A DNA stretch of 64,000 bases from CAWCXF01 sp963799455 (lineage in GTDB: Bacteria > Pseudomonadota > Alphaproteobacteria > Rhodobacterales > Rhodobacteraceae). Shown one piece after another: positions 45,787-55,112 of this stretch. Location of the stretch: positions 930,001-994,000 of the forward strand of contig CAWCXF010000007.1 of assembly GCA_963799455.1 (NCBI GenBank), written 5' to 3'. The position numbers were made by a program, and so were the translations under genes. Every line of letters starts with the position of its first letter. Position 1 is the stretch's first letter. The notes under the pieces were generated by a model. The model worked only from the letters and a program-made list of their open reading frames with translations. It was not told the DNA's origin and made no database searches.

Positions 45787-46823
45787 GGGAAGGGCGGGGG
45801 GCGCCGCCCCCCGGACCCCCCGCCGGGGGCACGCGTGCCCCCGGGCCCCCGCTTTCGGTCGCGCGGACGCTCGCCACCTACGGCGACGCCATAGCCACGA
45901 CCCTGGCCGCCCTGCCGAGCCTCGCCGAGCCCATCGAGCACGCCACGAGCCTGCTGCTCACGATGAAGGGCCGGCTGATCGTCGCGGGCATGGGCAAGTC
46001 GGGCCATGTCGGGCGCAAGCTCGCGGCGACCTTCGCCTCCACGGGCACGCCCGCGCATTTCGTCCACCCGGCGGAGGCGTCGCACGGCGACCTCGGCATG
46101 ATCCGGGGCGAGGACGTGATCCTCATGCTCTCCTGGTCGGGCGAGACGCGCGAGCTGTCGGACATGCTGGCCTACGCCAAGCGCTTCACGGTGCCCACCA
46201 TCGCGCTCACCGGCGCGCCCTCGGGCACGCTCGCGCGCCGCGCCGACGTGGCGGTCGTGCTGCCCGCGGCGCCCGAGGCCTGCCCGATGCAGCTGGCGCC
46301 CACCACCTCGACGCTCCTGCAGATGGCGATGGGCGACGCGCTCGCCATCGCGCTCCTGGAGGCCAAGGGCTTCACGGCCGAGGACTTCCGCGGCTTCCAC
46401 CCCGGCGGCAAGCTCGGCGCGGCGCTCTCGACCGTGGCCGAGATCATGCACCGCGGCGAGGCGCTGCCGCTCCTGCCCGAGAGCGCGCCCGCGATCGAGG
46501 TCATCGCCGAGATCGGCCGCAAGGGCTTCGGCATCGTCGGCCTCACCGACGAGGCCCACCGGCTCGCGGGCGTCGTCACCGACGGCGACCTGCGCCGCTA
46601 CCTGGAGGCCAGCTCGCAGCGCCGCATGGCCGAGGTCATGCGGCGCCCGGCCTCGCGCCTGATGACGCCCGGCTCGATCACCCTGAGCCCCGAGCGCCTC
46701 GCCTCGACGGCGCTCGCCACGCTCCAGCGCCACCGCATCGGCGCGGCCTTCGTGACCGACGGCGAGGGCCGGCCGCAGGGGCTGGTGACGATGCTGGAGC
46801 TGCTGCGCATCGGCGTCGCCTGA
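45783..46823 (+). CDS. kdsD: Arabinose-5-phosphate isomerase (KdsD/KpsF/GutQ family)
   Basis: The protein converts ribulose-5-phosphate to arabinose-5-phosphate for KDO and lipopolysaccharide synthesis. It has a SIS domain (VAGMGKSGHVGRKLAATFASTGTPAHFVHPAEASHGDLGM) and two CBS domains at the C-terminus. The start is difficult: no ATG exists before codon 61. GTG 45783, overlapping the aminotransferase stop as GTGA, gives 346 residues, but residues 3-24 are then the translation of a REP-like palindrome (PPPGPPAGGTRAPGPP). A repeat inserted into the 5' end of the gene would explain this. The family-like sequence starts at SVARTLATYGDAIATTL. Confidence 0.88.
   Translation: MREGRGAPPPGPPAGGTRAPGPPLSVARTLATYGDAIATTLAALPSLAEPIEHATSLLLTMKGRLIVAGMGKSGHVGRKLAATFASTGTPAHFVHPAEASHGDLGMIRGEDVILMLSWSGETRELSDMLAYAKRFTVPTIALTGAPSGTLARRADVAVVLPAAPEACPMQLAPTTSTLLQMAMGDALAIALLEAKGFTAEDFRGFHPGGKLGAALSTVAEIMHRGEALPLLPESAPAIEVIAEIGRKGFGIVGLTDEAHRLAGVVTDGDLRRYLEASSQRRMAEVMRRPASRLMTPGSITLSPERLASTALATLQRHRIGAAFVTDGEGRPQGLVTMLELLRIGVA
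45793..45850. repeat. Bimodular REP-like element, copy C
   Basis: Two palindromes: GGCGGGGGGCGCCGCCCCCC (45793-45812, near perfect) and the 22-bp palindrome at 45823-45844, identical to copy A, joined by GGACCCCC. The element lies inside the apparent 5' end of the next gene. Confidence 0.8.
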
Positions 46824-47115
46824 GGCCCTGCGAGGTCACCGAGGGGCGCGCCGTCGACCGAGGAGGCGACGCCCGGCGCCGCCGGGCGTCGGTGGCCTGC
46901 GGGAAGGCTCTCCGCACGGTCCGCAGAGGGCGGCCTGACCGCGTGCGAAGGCGTGGCGCGGGGACGAGGGGTCGGGCGGGGGTGAGGACGGCCTGCGGCT
47001 TGGCCGTTCGCCTGCTCGATCCGCACGATGCGCGAGAGAGACGACGGGGATCGCGCCGAGCCAGCTCCCTCCGCCGGGGCCGCGCCGCGGATGGAGGCGA
47101 TCCGTCCTCCGGCAT
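46824..47115. other. Gap between kdsD and the IS5-type element
   Basis: About 290 bp of GC-rich DNA. Short frames occur on both strands but none has a family match or a good start. A typical KDO-pathway neighbour gene is absent, so the IS insertion may have separated or removed it. Confidence 0.45.
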
Positions 47116-48164
47116 GGCTCTGTTGCACGGAACGCCTGAAGGCCGAGCTTCCCCTTTCCCCGCGGCGGTCAGCCGACGGGTCGTGTGACGGGGATGCCGA
47201 GCGCGGTATAGCGGTTGAGGATGGCGATGCGGACTTGGAGTTCGGCGGTCTGGCGGTCGAAGTCGCGGGCCATGAGCTTTTGCCCGAGGAGCTTCATGCA
47301 GTTCATCTTGGTCTCGGCGCGGCTTCGGCGGTGGTATCCGCTCCATCGGCGCCAGATCGTGCGGCCGAGGCGCTTGATGGCGCGCAGAGCCTCGTTCCTC
47401 GCTTCTACGCCGGGGCTGTCCTTCTCCCAAGGCTTGGCATTTCGCCGGGGCGGGATGACAGCGTCCGCGCCGCGGTTCGCGATGGCGTCGCGGCAGCCGC
47501 GGGTGTCGTAGGCGCCGTCGGCGGTGACCGAGACGATTGGCTCGTTTGCTGGGATCTGGCCGAGCAGGTCCGGTAGCACAGGCCCATCGCCGACGCCGCT
47601 GCCGGTGATCTCGACCGCGCGGACCTCGAGTGTCACCTCGTCGACGGCGAGGTGGACCTTTCGCCAGATCCGTCTGCGCGCCCCGCCATGCTTGCGCGCG
47701 TGCCATTCCCCCTCGCCTCGGACCTTGATGCCCGTGCTGTCCACGAGCAGGTGCAGCGGGCCGCCGCTGCCCCGGTAGGGCAGCTGAACGGCCAAGGTCT
47801 TCTGCCGTCGGCAGAGCGTCGAGAAGTCCGGCACCGGCCAGTCGAGCCCCGCGAACTTCAGAAGGCTCGCGACGAAGCCGGTCGTCTGGCGAAGCGGCAG
47901 GCCGAACAGCACCTTGATCGTCAGGCAAGCCTGGATCGCGGCGTCGCTGTAGACCGGCTGGCCGCCGCGCTTGCCCGATGGCGCCGCGTGCCAGGGCGTC
48001 GAAGGGTCGAACCAGACGGTCAGCGATCCACGCTCACGCAGCGACGCGTTGTAGGCGGACCAGTTCAGGGTGCGGTAGCGCGTCGGGGCAGGCTTGGACA
48101 TGACGCCCAGCTATGCCGCTGGACCGGCAATGTGAATCCCGGGCAGGCTTCGTGCAACAAGGCC
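47116..48164 (-). mobile_element. IS5-family insertion sequence (IS903/IS427-like)
   Basis: The element is 1049 bp. Ends are inverted: GGCTCTGTTGCACG at 47116 and GGCCTTGTTGCACG (complement strand) from 48164, differing at two or three positions. One complete transposase lies inside. No clear target duplication flanks it, so it may be old or have recombined. Confidence 0.85.
47169..48101 (-). CDS. IS5-family transposase
   Basis: The 310-residue DDE transposase is complete. Catalytic residues: Asp in LLVDSTGIKV near 117, Asp in VTADGAYDTRG near 194, Glu in RSRAETKMNCMKLLG near 261 (the Y-R-E-K type end). The N-terminal domain has NWSAYNASLRERGSLTVWFD, a stretch that recurs in decayed form at 59.8 kb. 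Start ATG 48101; stop 47169, 53 bp inside the left end of the element. The GC content resembles the host's. Confidence 0.93.
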   Translation of the reverse strand: MSKPAPTRYRTLNWSAYNASLRERGSLTVWFDPSTPWHAAPSGKRGGQPVYSDAAIQACLTIKVLFGLPLRQTTGFVASLLKFAGLDWPVPDFSTLCRRQKTLAVQLPYRGSGGPLHLLVDSTGIKVRGEGEWHARKHGGARRRIWRKVHLAVDEVTLEVRAVEITGSGVGDGPVLPDLLGQIPANEPIVSVTADGAYDTRGCRDAIANRGADAVIPPRRNAKPWEKDSPGVEARNEALRAIKRLGRTIWRRWSGYHRRSRAETKMNCMKLLGQKLMARDFDRQTAELQVRIAILNRYTALGIPVTRPVG

Positions 48165-48281
48165 CGGCCATTCCCTCCTTGAGAACCGATCTCGCCCCGC
48201 GAGCATCGGGGGGACGCCTCCGCCCCGCAGACCCCCGCCGGGTCCCGCGGGCGACGGTCCGCCCCGCATCCCCGCCTCGCC

Positions 48282-48365
48282 TCAGGCGCGCTCGTCCTTC
48301 GGCGAGCCCATGACGACGTAGGAGGTCAGCGACACGACGCCGGGCAGGGCGCCCAGCACCTCGGT
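48282..48365 (-). pseudogene. C-terminal fragment, possibly of an Lrp-type regulator
   Basis: A minus-strand frame ending at 48282 codes for TEVLGALPGVVSLTSYVVMG plus SPKDERA. The pattern resembles the last strands of an Lrp/AsnC effector domain. It has no start and is joined at about 48365 to an IS256 transposase fragment in another frame, so it is a deletion or insertion scar. Confidence 0.4.
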
Positions 48366-48532
48366 CCCTCGTCGGTCCGCTCGTAGCGGGCCCGTCCGAG
48401 CGCCGCCTCCAGCTCCTCCTCGAGGATCGCCTCGATGAAGGCGCGGACCCGGCCGCGGACCCCATCCTCGATCGGGTCGCTCCAGTCCCCGAGCGATGGC
48501 GCGCTCGCGCTCGTCGTCGTAGTCTCATCCAT
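48366..48532 (-). pseudogene. N-terminal fragment of an IS256-family transposase
   Basis: ATG 48532 starts MDETTTTSASAPSLGDWSDP, then VRAFIEAILEEELEAALGRARYERTDEG, the typical start of IS256/mutator transposases. Homology ends at about 48366, where the sequence changes to the Lrp-like tail. Only about 55 of some 400 residues are left. Confidence 0.7.
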
Positions 48533-48833
48533 GGCGTGGTCTCCACGGCGGTGGCAACCGCCGTCCAGGGTTGGGTCAATGCCCGGAGACTACGCCAACC
48601 CCGAAACTCCACCACGTTCGCGACAGGACCGCAGACCAGATCGAGCCATCTCTGGCTGGTTGGGGCGTCGTCCGCGACGATGCACCACGCACTGACACAG
48701 ATCAGTGGGAGAGCAGGACTTCTTCGCTATCCCTCACTGATCTGGCGCTGGTTCGGTGGCTCCTCGTCGCGTTGTGTGGATGCTGCGCTTTGGAGGGCGC
48801 CACGTCCCTTGGCTGGATGGTCAGGGAGGACGG

Positions 48834-50745
48834 ATGGTGCAGGCACTGGGGGTTCCCGGCTGCCGGGCGACGGCGGCGGGCGGACTCGATGGCGGGCCCA
48901 TGCTGTCGGTCGAGAGGCGCGGACGTGGCGGGCGCTGCCCCGGATGCGGGCGGCCGAGCCGCGCCGGGCATGGCCGCTACGGGCGCCGCCCGGCCGATCT
49001 GCCGTGCTTGGGTCGGCCGGTGAGGCTCGATCCGGAGGCCCGCCGCTTCCGCTGCGCCAGCATGGCCTGCCCGCATCGGACCTTCGCCGAACGACTTCCG
49101 CCGATCGTGAGCCGACGCGCACGTCAAACGCGCCGCCTGGCCGAGGCGCGGAGGCGGACCGGGTTCGCCACCAGCGCCGCGGCTGGCGCGCGGCTGATGC
49201 GGGCGTCGGGGGTGCCCGCGAGCACCTCCACGGTGCTGCGGCCGATCGCACGCCGCGGCCGCGCCTCGGGCGGTGACACCTCGTGATCGGCACGGGCGGC
49301 TGGGCGTGGCGGACGCGCCCGAGCCACGGCACCCTTGTGGTCGACCGCGAGCGGCGGCGGTCGCTCGATCTTCTGCCGGATCGCCCCGGAGGATCCCTCG
49401 CCGCGTGGCTACGCCCCCACCCCAAGGTCGCGGTCGTGGCCCGGGACGGCCCCACGCAGTGCGCGCGAGCCGTGACGGCGACTGCGCCGAAGGCCCTTCA
49501 CGTCGCCGATCGCTGGCCCTCGCTCCGCGACATGCGAGCCGGGCCGTCGAGCGTCGGGTGGCCCGTCCCCATGGCCGTCTGCGACGTCTGCCCGCGCTCG
49601 ACGGCGGCCGCCAGCCCGGCCGGCGCCCGCGCGCCTTCGAAAGGACGGAGCCCAAGATCGCCGCCGGCGCCGAGAGCCGCGCTCGGTGGCGCGCGGTCCA
49701 CGCGGAGGTGCGCCATCGTCACCTGGCCGGCGAGACCTTGGCCGGCATCGGCCGCGCCACGGGCCTCGCGCGCGCCACCGTGCGCAAGCGCGCCCACGGC
49801 CCGGACGCTCCCCGAGCGCGTGGCGTCCGGGCCAGGGCCGAGCCACCTCGATCCGCACATGGCTCGCCTCGCGCGCCGCATGGCCGAGGGCTGCGAGGAC
49901 GCCCCGGCGCGGTCCGCGCGAGGTCCAAGACCAGGGCTGCGAGGGCACGCCTCGTCAGGTGCAGCGCCTCAAGGCCCAGCGGCGCTCGGCAACGGCCCCT
50001 CGCGACCCGCGCGCGAGCGGCCCAGCCGGTTCGACGCCGTCCACGCCGAGACGAACCCGCCGCCCTCCTCAAGGCGCTCGCCTGGATGCTCGTGCAGCCC
50101 GTGGCGGCGCGGCGAGCCGCACGCGGCCGCTGTGACCGCCCGCGCCCTTCAGGACGCCGGGGCGGCCGGGACAGCCCGTCTCGCGCGCCACTTCACCCCG
50201 CTCGTGCGTCGCGGCTCGCGTCAGGTCCGATGAGCGGCACCCTGATCCCCGGCACGCGCCCTCAAGGCCCGGGTTGGCCCCCCCGCGCGCGCGGGGCGCC
50301 GCCCGGTCATGCCAGCGCGGCGATCGCCACCCTGAGGGGTTGGCCTGCGCGCGCGCGGGGCGCCGCTGCTCGACCTCCGCCTTCTCTCCCGCTTGACGGT
50401 CTGGGTCGGCCTGCGCGCGCGCGGGGCGCCGCCGCAGGGTCGGCCGCAGGGTCGGCCGTCGGGCCGGGGTTGGCCCGCGCACGCGCGCGGGGCGCCGCTC
50501 GCGCACCACCATCACGCAGCCCGCCGCCGGAGGGGTCGGCCCGCGCGCGCGGGCCGGGCGCCGGGGTCAAGGAGACCTTCGCCATGGGGCTCGATCACGA
50601 CGGCACAGCCGGGCGCGCAGCCCTCACGACGCCCTGGAGCAACGCCCGAGCCGAGGGCCAGAACACCCGCCTCAAGCTCATCGAGCGGCGACCCCACGGC
50701 CGCGCCGGCTTCGAGCTCCTGCGCCGACGCCTCCTCCGTCCCCCT
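48834..50745 (+). pseudogene. ISL3-family transposase, frameshifted and interrupted
   Basis: Pieces in different frames line up with an ISL3 transposase: the zinc finger CPGCGRPSRAGHGRYGRRPAD...CASMACPHRTFAERLPP (48910-49090); the catalytic start GGWAWRTRPSHGTLVVDRERRRSLDLLPDRPG...HVADRWPSLRDM (49290-49540); PERVASGPGPSHLDPHMARLARRMAEGCEDAP (49810-49910); and the C-terminal FAMGLDHDGTAGRAALTTPWSNARAEGQNTRLKLIERR...GFELLRRRLL (50578-50738). Between about 50233 and 50578 homology is lost and a palindromic repeat array takes its place. It cannot make an active enzyme. Confidence 0.8.
50271..50563. CRISPR. CRISPR-like array: five palindromic repeats with unrelated spacers
   Basis: Five repeats start at 50271, 50337, 50403, 50467 and 50533. 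Each begins GGGTTGGC or GGGTCGGC, has a GC palindrome core (CGCGCGCGCGGGG) and ends GGCGCCGC; they are 30-32 bp long and the last is degenerate. The four spacers are 34, 36, 34 and 34 bp and differ from each other. Size and palindrome resemble type I-E repeats. No cas gene or clear leader is in the window, and the array sits inside an ISL3 transposase gene. It may be a transplanted or decaying array, or a minisatellite that imitates one. Confidence 0.5.
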
Positions 50746-50814
50746 GATCCACACAAAGCGGCGAAGAGCCACCAAGCCAGGGCAGGGTCGGTCGTCGCGT
50801 CGCCGCATGACGGG

Positions 50815-51864
50815 GACGCGCCGGACCACGCCGCGGCCGTGGACGCTCTCATGAGCTATGTCGAGGAGCGTGGTGCGCAGCGTGCCGTGGCTGCGGTGGG
50901 ACATCGTGCCGTGCACGGCGGACCGAAGCGCCGGCCGCCGCGGCGCGTCACCGCGGAGATGGCCGAGGAGCTCGGCGCGCTCGGCGCCTTCGATCCGCGA
51001 CACCTGCCGGGAGAGATCCGGTCGATCGAAGCGTTCGACCGGCGATCGCCCCGCGTCCCGCAGCTCGCCTGCTTCGGCACGGGCTTTCGCCACGACCTGC
51101 CGCTCGTCGCGCGCCTGTCGCCGACCCCGCGACGCCATGCGGCGCAAGGGCTGCGACGCCACGGTCACGGCCAGTCCCATGCCTTCCTGATCGAGGATCT
51201 GGCCCGGGTGGCCGGGGCGGAAGCCGCGGCGGGCCGGGTCGTCCTCGCCCATCTGGGCAGCGGCGCGAGCCTCGCGGCCGTGCGCGAGGGCAAGCCGGTG
51301 GACACGAGCATGGGCTTCGCTCCGGCTGCCGGCGTGCCGATGGGCACCCGGTCCGGCGACCTCGATCCCGGACAGATCGGACATCCGGCGCGCACCGAGC
51401 GGATGGCCCCGGCGCGATTCGGCAGGACGATCAACTTCGAGTCCGGCCTGCTGGGACTGTCCGGGACGAGCGCCGACAGGCGCGAGCCCATGGATCGCGA
51501 GGCCGAGGAGCCGCGCGTCGCCGAGGCGGTGGCGCTGTTCTGCCGCCAGGTCGGGAAACGGATCGGCGCCTTCGTTGCCGCGCTTGGCGGGGCGCACATC
51601 TCGGTGTTCTCAGGCGGCATCGGCGAGAGCGCGCCCGCCACCCGGGCGCGCATCCGTGACGGGCTGGGCTTCCTCGGGACCGCGCTCGAGGCGCGGCGCG
51701 ACGCGCAGGGCTCACCGCTGATCCCGCCCGACGCCGGCGGTGTCCGGGTGCGGGTCATCGCGGCCGACGAGGCGTCGATGAGCGCGAAACCGGTCGCCAC
51801 CGCCCTCGATCTCGACGCGCGACGGATGGCCCGCGTTCCAGACCACGAAGATCCGCACTCTTGA
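50815..51864 (+). pseudogene. ackA: Acetate kinase lacking its N-terminal part
   Basis: From about 50826 the frame encodes acetate kinase sequence: AVGHRAVHGGPKR, RVPQLACFGTGFRHDLP, VVLAHLGSGASLAAVREGKPVDTSMGF, PMGTRSGDLDPG, FESGLLGLSGTSADRREPM, FSGGIGESAP. The first 80 or so residues, with the nucleotide-site NxGSSSxK, are missing and replaced by the ISL3 transposase end in the same frame. ATG 50851 would give 337 residues. The usual RRYGFHG is degraded to RRHGHGQSH. It is probably inactive. The ATPase gene follows within 21 bp. Confidence 0.75.
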
Positions 51865-51884
51865 CCAGCACAGGAAGCGCAACC

Positions 51885-54470
51885 ATGGCGAAGTCAGTGA
51901 CCGATCGAGACGATGCTTCCGAGCCGAAGCCGGGATCGACGCCTGCGGCGAACGAGAATCTGGAAACGCTTCCCTTGCCGGAGGTCGAGAAGGCGCTCGG
52001 CTCGTCCCCGGACGGCCTCACCCAGGCCGAGGCGACGAGACGACTGGCGGAATACGGGCCGAACGAGATCGCGGAGAAGAAGACCAACACGCTGCTGAAG
52101 CTCCTCTCCTACTTCTGGGGCCCCATCCCGTGGATGATCGAGATCGCGGTCGTGCTGTCCGGCGTGGTGGGCCACTGGCCGGACTTCTTCATCATTCTCG
52201 TGCTGCTGCTCGCCAACGCCGCGGTCGGCTTCTGGGAAGAACGCCAGGCGGGCAACGCCATCGAAGCTCTCAAGGCCAGGCTTGCGGTCAAGGCGCGGGT
52301 CAGGCGCGACGGACAGTGGATCACCCCGCCGGCGCGGGAACTGGTGCCGGGCGACGCCATCCGCCTGCGCCTCGGCGACATCGTTCCGGCGGACGCGCGC
52401 CTGCTGGACGGCGAGGTCTCGGTCGACCAGTCGGCCCTGACCGGCGAGTCGCTGCCCAAGACGGTCAAGTCCGGGGACGCCGTGTTCTCCGGCTCCATCG
52501 TTCGTCGGGGCGAGATCGGCGCGCTGGTCTATGCGACCGGCGGGAAGACCTATTTCGGCAAGACGGCCGAGCTGGTGGAGGCCGCGGTCACCGTCAGCCA
52601 CTTCCAGAAGGCCGTCCTGCGGATCGGCAACTACCTGATCCTGCTGGCGGCGGGCATGGTGGCGGTCATCATCGCGATGGGGATCTACCGCGGCGAGTCG
52701 GTCCTGACGGTGTTGCAGTTCGCGCTGGTCCTGACCGTGGCGGCGATCCCGGTGGCGATGCCCACGGTGCTGTCGGTGACGATGGCGGTCGGCGCGCGTC
52801 TGCTCGCCAAGAAGCAGGCGATCGTCAGCAAGCTGGTCGCCATCGAGGAGCTGGCCGGCGTCGACATCCTGTATGCCGACAAGACCGGCACTCTGACGCA
52901 GAACAAGCTGACCCTGGGCGAGCCGTTCTGCCTCGACGAGGTCACCGCCGACGAGATCATCTTCGCCGGCGCGCTCGCCTCGCGGGAGGAGAACGACGAC
53001 ACGATCGATCTCGCCGTGCTCGGCGGCGTCAAGGACAAGGAGGCGCTGAAGCCCTATCAGGTGACGCGCTTCGAGCCGTTCGATCCGGTCAGCAAGCGCA
53101 CCGAGGCCTCCGTCAAGGGGGCGGACGGCGCGACGTTCAAGGTGACGAAGGGGGCCCCGCAGGTCATCCTGGCCCTCGCCGCCAACGCCGCGGACGTGAA
53201 GCCTGCGGTCGACAGGGCCGTCGACGATTTCGCCGCCCGCGGCTATCGCGCGCTCGGCGTCGCCCGGGCGGACGACGACGGCGGATGGCGGCTCCTCGGC
53301 GTGTTGCCGCTGTTCGATCCGCCGCGCGAGGATGCCAAGGCGACCATCGCGACCGCGGCCGAGATGGGCGTCACGATCAAGATGGTGACGGGCGATGCGC
53401 TGGCGATCGCCAAGGAGACCGCCCGGACCCTCGGGATGGGCACGGGCATCCTCGACGGCGCCGCCGTCGGCGGCTCGAAGACCGAGGAGAGCGAGGCGGC
53501 GGCCAAGGCGATCGAGGACGCCGACGGGTTCGCGCAGGTCTTCCCCGAGCACAAGTTCCACATCGTCGACGTGCTGCAGAAGCGCGGCCACATCGTCGGC
53601 ATGACCGGAGACGGGGTCAACGACGCCCCGGCGCTGAAGAAGGCCGATTGCGGCTTCGCCGTCTCCGGCGCGACCGATGCGGCGCGGGCGGCGGCCTCGA
53701 TCGTGCTGGTGGCGCCGGGGCTGTCGGTGATCATCGATGCGCTGGAGGAGAGCCGGAAGATCTTCCAGCGCATGAACAACTACGCGATCTACCGCATCGC
53801 CGAGACTTTGCGCGTCCTTTTGTTCATGACCCTGGCGATCGCCATCTTCGACTTCTACCCGCTGACCGCGATCATGATCGTGTTGCTGGCGCTGCTCAAC
53901 GACGGCGCCATCCTGTCGATCGCCTACGACAACGTCCGCTACAGGAAGCAGCCCGAAACCTGGAACATGCGCATGGTCATGGGTGTCGCCACGGTGCTGG
54001 GCCTCGTCGGCCCGATCGCCGCGTTCGGCCTGCTTTTCATGGGCGAGCGGGTGTTCGGCATGGCCGAGCCGCAGCTTCAGACGATGATGTACCTGATGCT
54101 GTCGGTCGCGGGGCACCTGACGATCTTCCAGGCCCGCACGCGCGGCCCGTGGTGGTCCACCCGCCCGGCAGGGATCCTGCTGGCGGCGGTCTTGGGGACG
54201 CAGGTTCTGGCGACGCTGATCGCGGTCTACGGCGCCTGGCTGGTGACGCCGCTCGGCTGGAGCTATGCGGGGATCGTCTGGGCCTATGCCATCGCCTGGT
54301 TCCTCGTGACCGACCCGGTGAAGCTGCTCGCCTACAGGGTTCTCGATCCCGTCAAGGCCGAGGCTCGGCCGGACGCGAAGGCCCCAGCCAAGCCCGACTC
54401 CGAGGCCCTGCCCAAAGCCGAAACCGAGGCAGAGAGGCCGCCCGAAGCGGCGCCACATGCCGCCGAATGA
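51885..54470 (+). CDS. P-type proton-pumping ATPase (P3A, plasma-membrane type)
   Basis: The 861-residue membrane ATPase pumps protons out of the cell. It has the actuator motif LTGESLP near residue 192, the phosphorylated Asp in DKTGTLT near 332, KGAP, the hinge MTGDGVNDAPALKKADCGFAVSGATDAARAAA near 585, and about ten membrane segments. The C-terminal 40 residues are a Lys/Pro/Ala/Glu-rich tail (KAEARPDAKAPAKPDSEALPK), which could be regulatory as in plant pumps. ATG 51885 has AGGAAG before it. It lies between IS remnants and a second pyruvate dehydrogenase, so it was likely acquired by transfer. Such pumps occur in few bacteria. Confidence 0.93.
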   Translation: MAKSVTDRDDASEPKPGSTPAANENLETLPLPEVEKALGSSPDGLTQAEATRRLAEYGPNEIAEKKTNTLLKLLSYFWGPIPWMIEIAVVLSGVVGHWPDFFIILVLLLANAAVGFWEERQAGNAIEALKARLAVKARVRRDGQWITPPARELVPGDAIRLRLGDIVPADARLLDGEVSVDQSALTGESLPKTVKSGDAVFSGSIVRRGEIGALVYATGGKTYFGKTAELVEAAVTVSHFQKAVLRIGNYLILLAAGMVAVIIAMGIYRGESVLTVLQFALVLTVAAIPVAMPTVLSVTMAVGARLLAKKQAIVSKLVAIEELAGVDILYADKTGTLTQNKLTLGEPFCLDEVTADEIIFAGALASREENDDTIDLAVLGGVKDKEALKPYQVTRFEPFDPVSKRTEASVKGADGATFKVTKGAPQVILALAANAADVKPAVDRAVDDFAARGYRALGVARADDDGGWRLLGVLPLFDPPREDAKATIATAAEMGVTIKMVTGDALAIAKETARTLGMGTGILDGAAVGGSKTEESEAAAKAIEDADGFAQVFPEHKFHIVDVLQKRGHIVGMTGDGVNDAPALKKADCGFAVSGATDAARAAASIVLVAPGLSVIIDALEESRKIFQRMNNYAIYRIAETLRVLLFMTLAIAIFDFYPLTAIMIVLLALLNDGAILSIAYDNVRYRKQPETWNMRMVMGVATVLGLVGPIAAFGLLFMGERVFGMAEPQLQTMMYLMLSVAGHLTIFQARTRGPWWSTRPAGILLAAVLGTQVLATLIAVYGAWLVTPLGWSYAGIVWAYAIAWFLVTDPVKLLAYRVLDPVKAEARPDAKAPAKPDSEALPKAETEAERPPEAAPHAAE

Positions 54471-55112
54471 GAGCTTGGCCCCCGCGGAGGTGACACCGGG
54501 GCGCCGATGGCGCGAGCGTCGTCACCCAGTGGAAGGGTCGCGCGGCGCGCAGAGTGGGAATGCCCTGCGGAGCGGGATGGGTGCTCACGGATCGGACCCC
54601 TGATCGGCCGCGCTTTCGGCCTCCGCGGCGCGACGGGCGGCACGGATGGCCGTGCTCCCACGCCTTGAAGGACTCGCCCCGTCCGATCTGGACGACTTCC
54701 AGGTCCGAGCCCGTCGCCGGCTCCCCCACCGCGCCGCCGGGGCCAGGGGCCCGGCGCTCGTCTCGGCAGGACGGCGATCCCGCCCCGCCCTCCTTCGCTG
54801 CGCGCATGGCAGGCTCGCGGGCGGCCCTGGGGGCCCCCACCGCCCTCCCGTCCCGAGCCCGGCCGCCGTCCGGGGAAGCCCTCCCCGTCGCCGGCGGCCG
54901 CCCGGCCCGGCAGGACCGGTCGGATCCGCCGTGCCCCTTCGGCCCGCAGCCGACGATGGCCCGACGACGATGGCCCGACGACGATGGGCCGACGACGATG
55001 GGCCGACGACGATGGGCCGGTGAGGGGGTCCGAGGGGACGAGTTCGGCGAGACCTTCGGCCGCGCAGAGGCTATGAGGGGCCGACCGCGCCCGCACCGAC
55101 GAAGGCCCTTCG
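54471..55112. other. Gap between the ATPase and aceE copy 2, with a regulator remnant
   Basis: About 640 bp without an intact gene. On the minus strand at 54640-54710 the peptide SDLEVVQIGRGESFKAWEHG resembles the N-terminus of AraC-family regulators of the kind that start with a cupin domain; the sequence is unrelated on both sides. The rest is GC-rich and unrecognised up to the 14-bp repeats. The aceE start follows them. Confidence 0.4.
54961..55016. repeat. Four tandem 14-bp repeats
   Basis: Units CCGACGACGATGGG start at 54961 (one change), 54975, 54989 and 55003, with a partial copy in front. They lie about 100 bp upstream of the second aceE, in its likely promoter region. Confidence 0.9.

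Larger units (their letters stand above)
48755..50773 (+). mobile_element. Decayed ISL3-family element with intact 27-bp inverted repeats
   Basis: Left end 48755-48781 (GGTGGCTCCTCGTCGCG...) and right end 50747-50773 are inverted repeats that match at 24 of 27 positions. Between them the ISL3 transposase gene is broken by frameshifts and by a repeat array of about 300 bp. At 2019 bp the element is longer than a usual ISL3 element. No 8-bp target duplication is seen. Confidence 0.8.

Noticed and set aside
50271..50563. Protein reading of the repeat array (PARARGA-type 22-residue repeats)
   Set aside because: Both strands give equally low-complexity peptides dictated by the GC palindromes, and the surrounding transposase frame is broken; a DNA-level repeat is the better reading.
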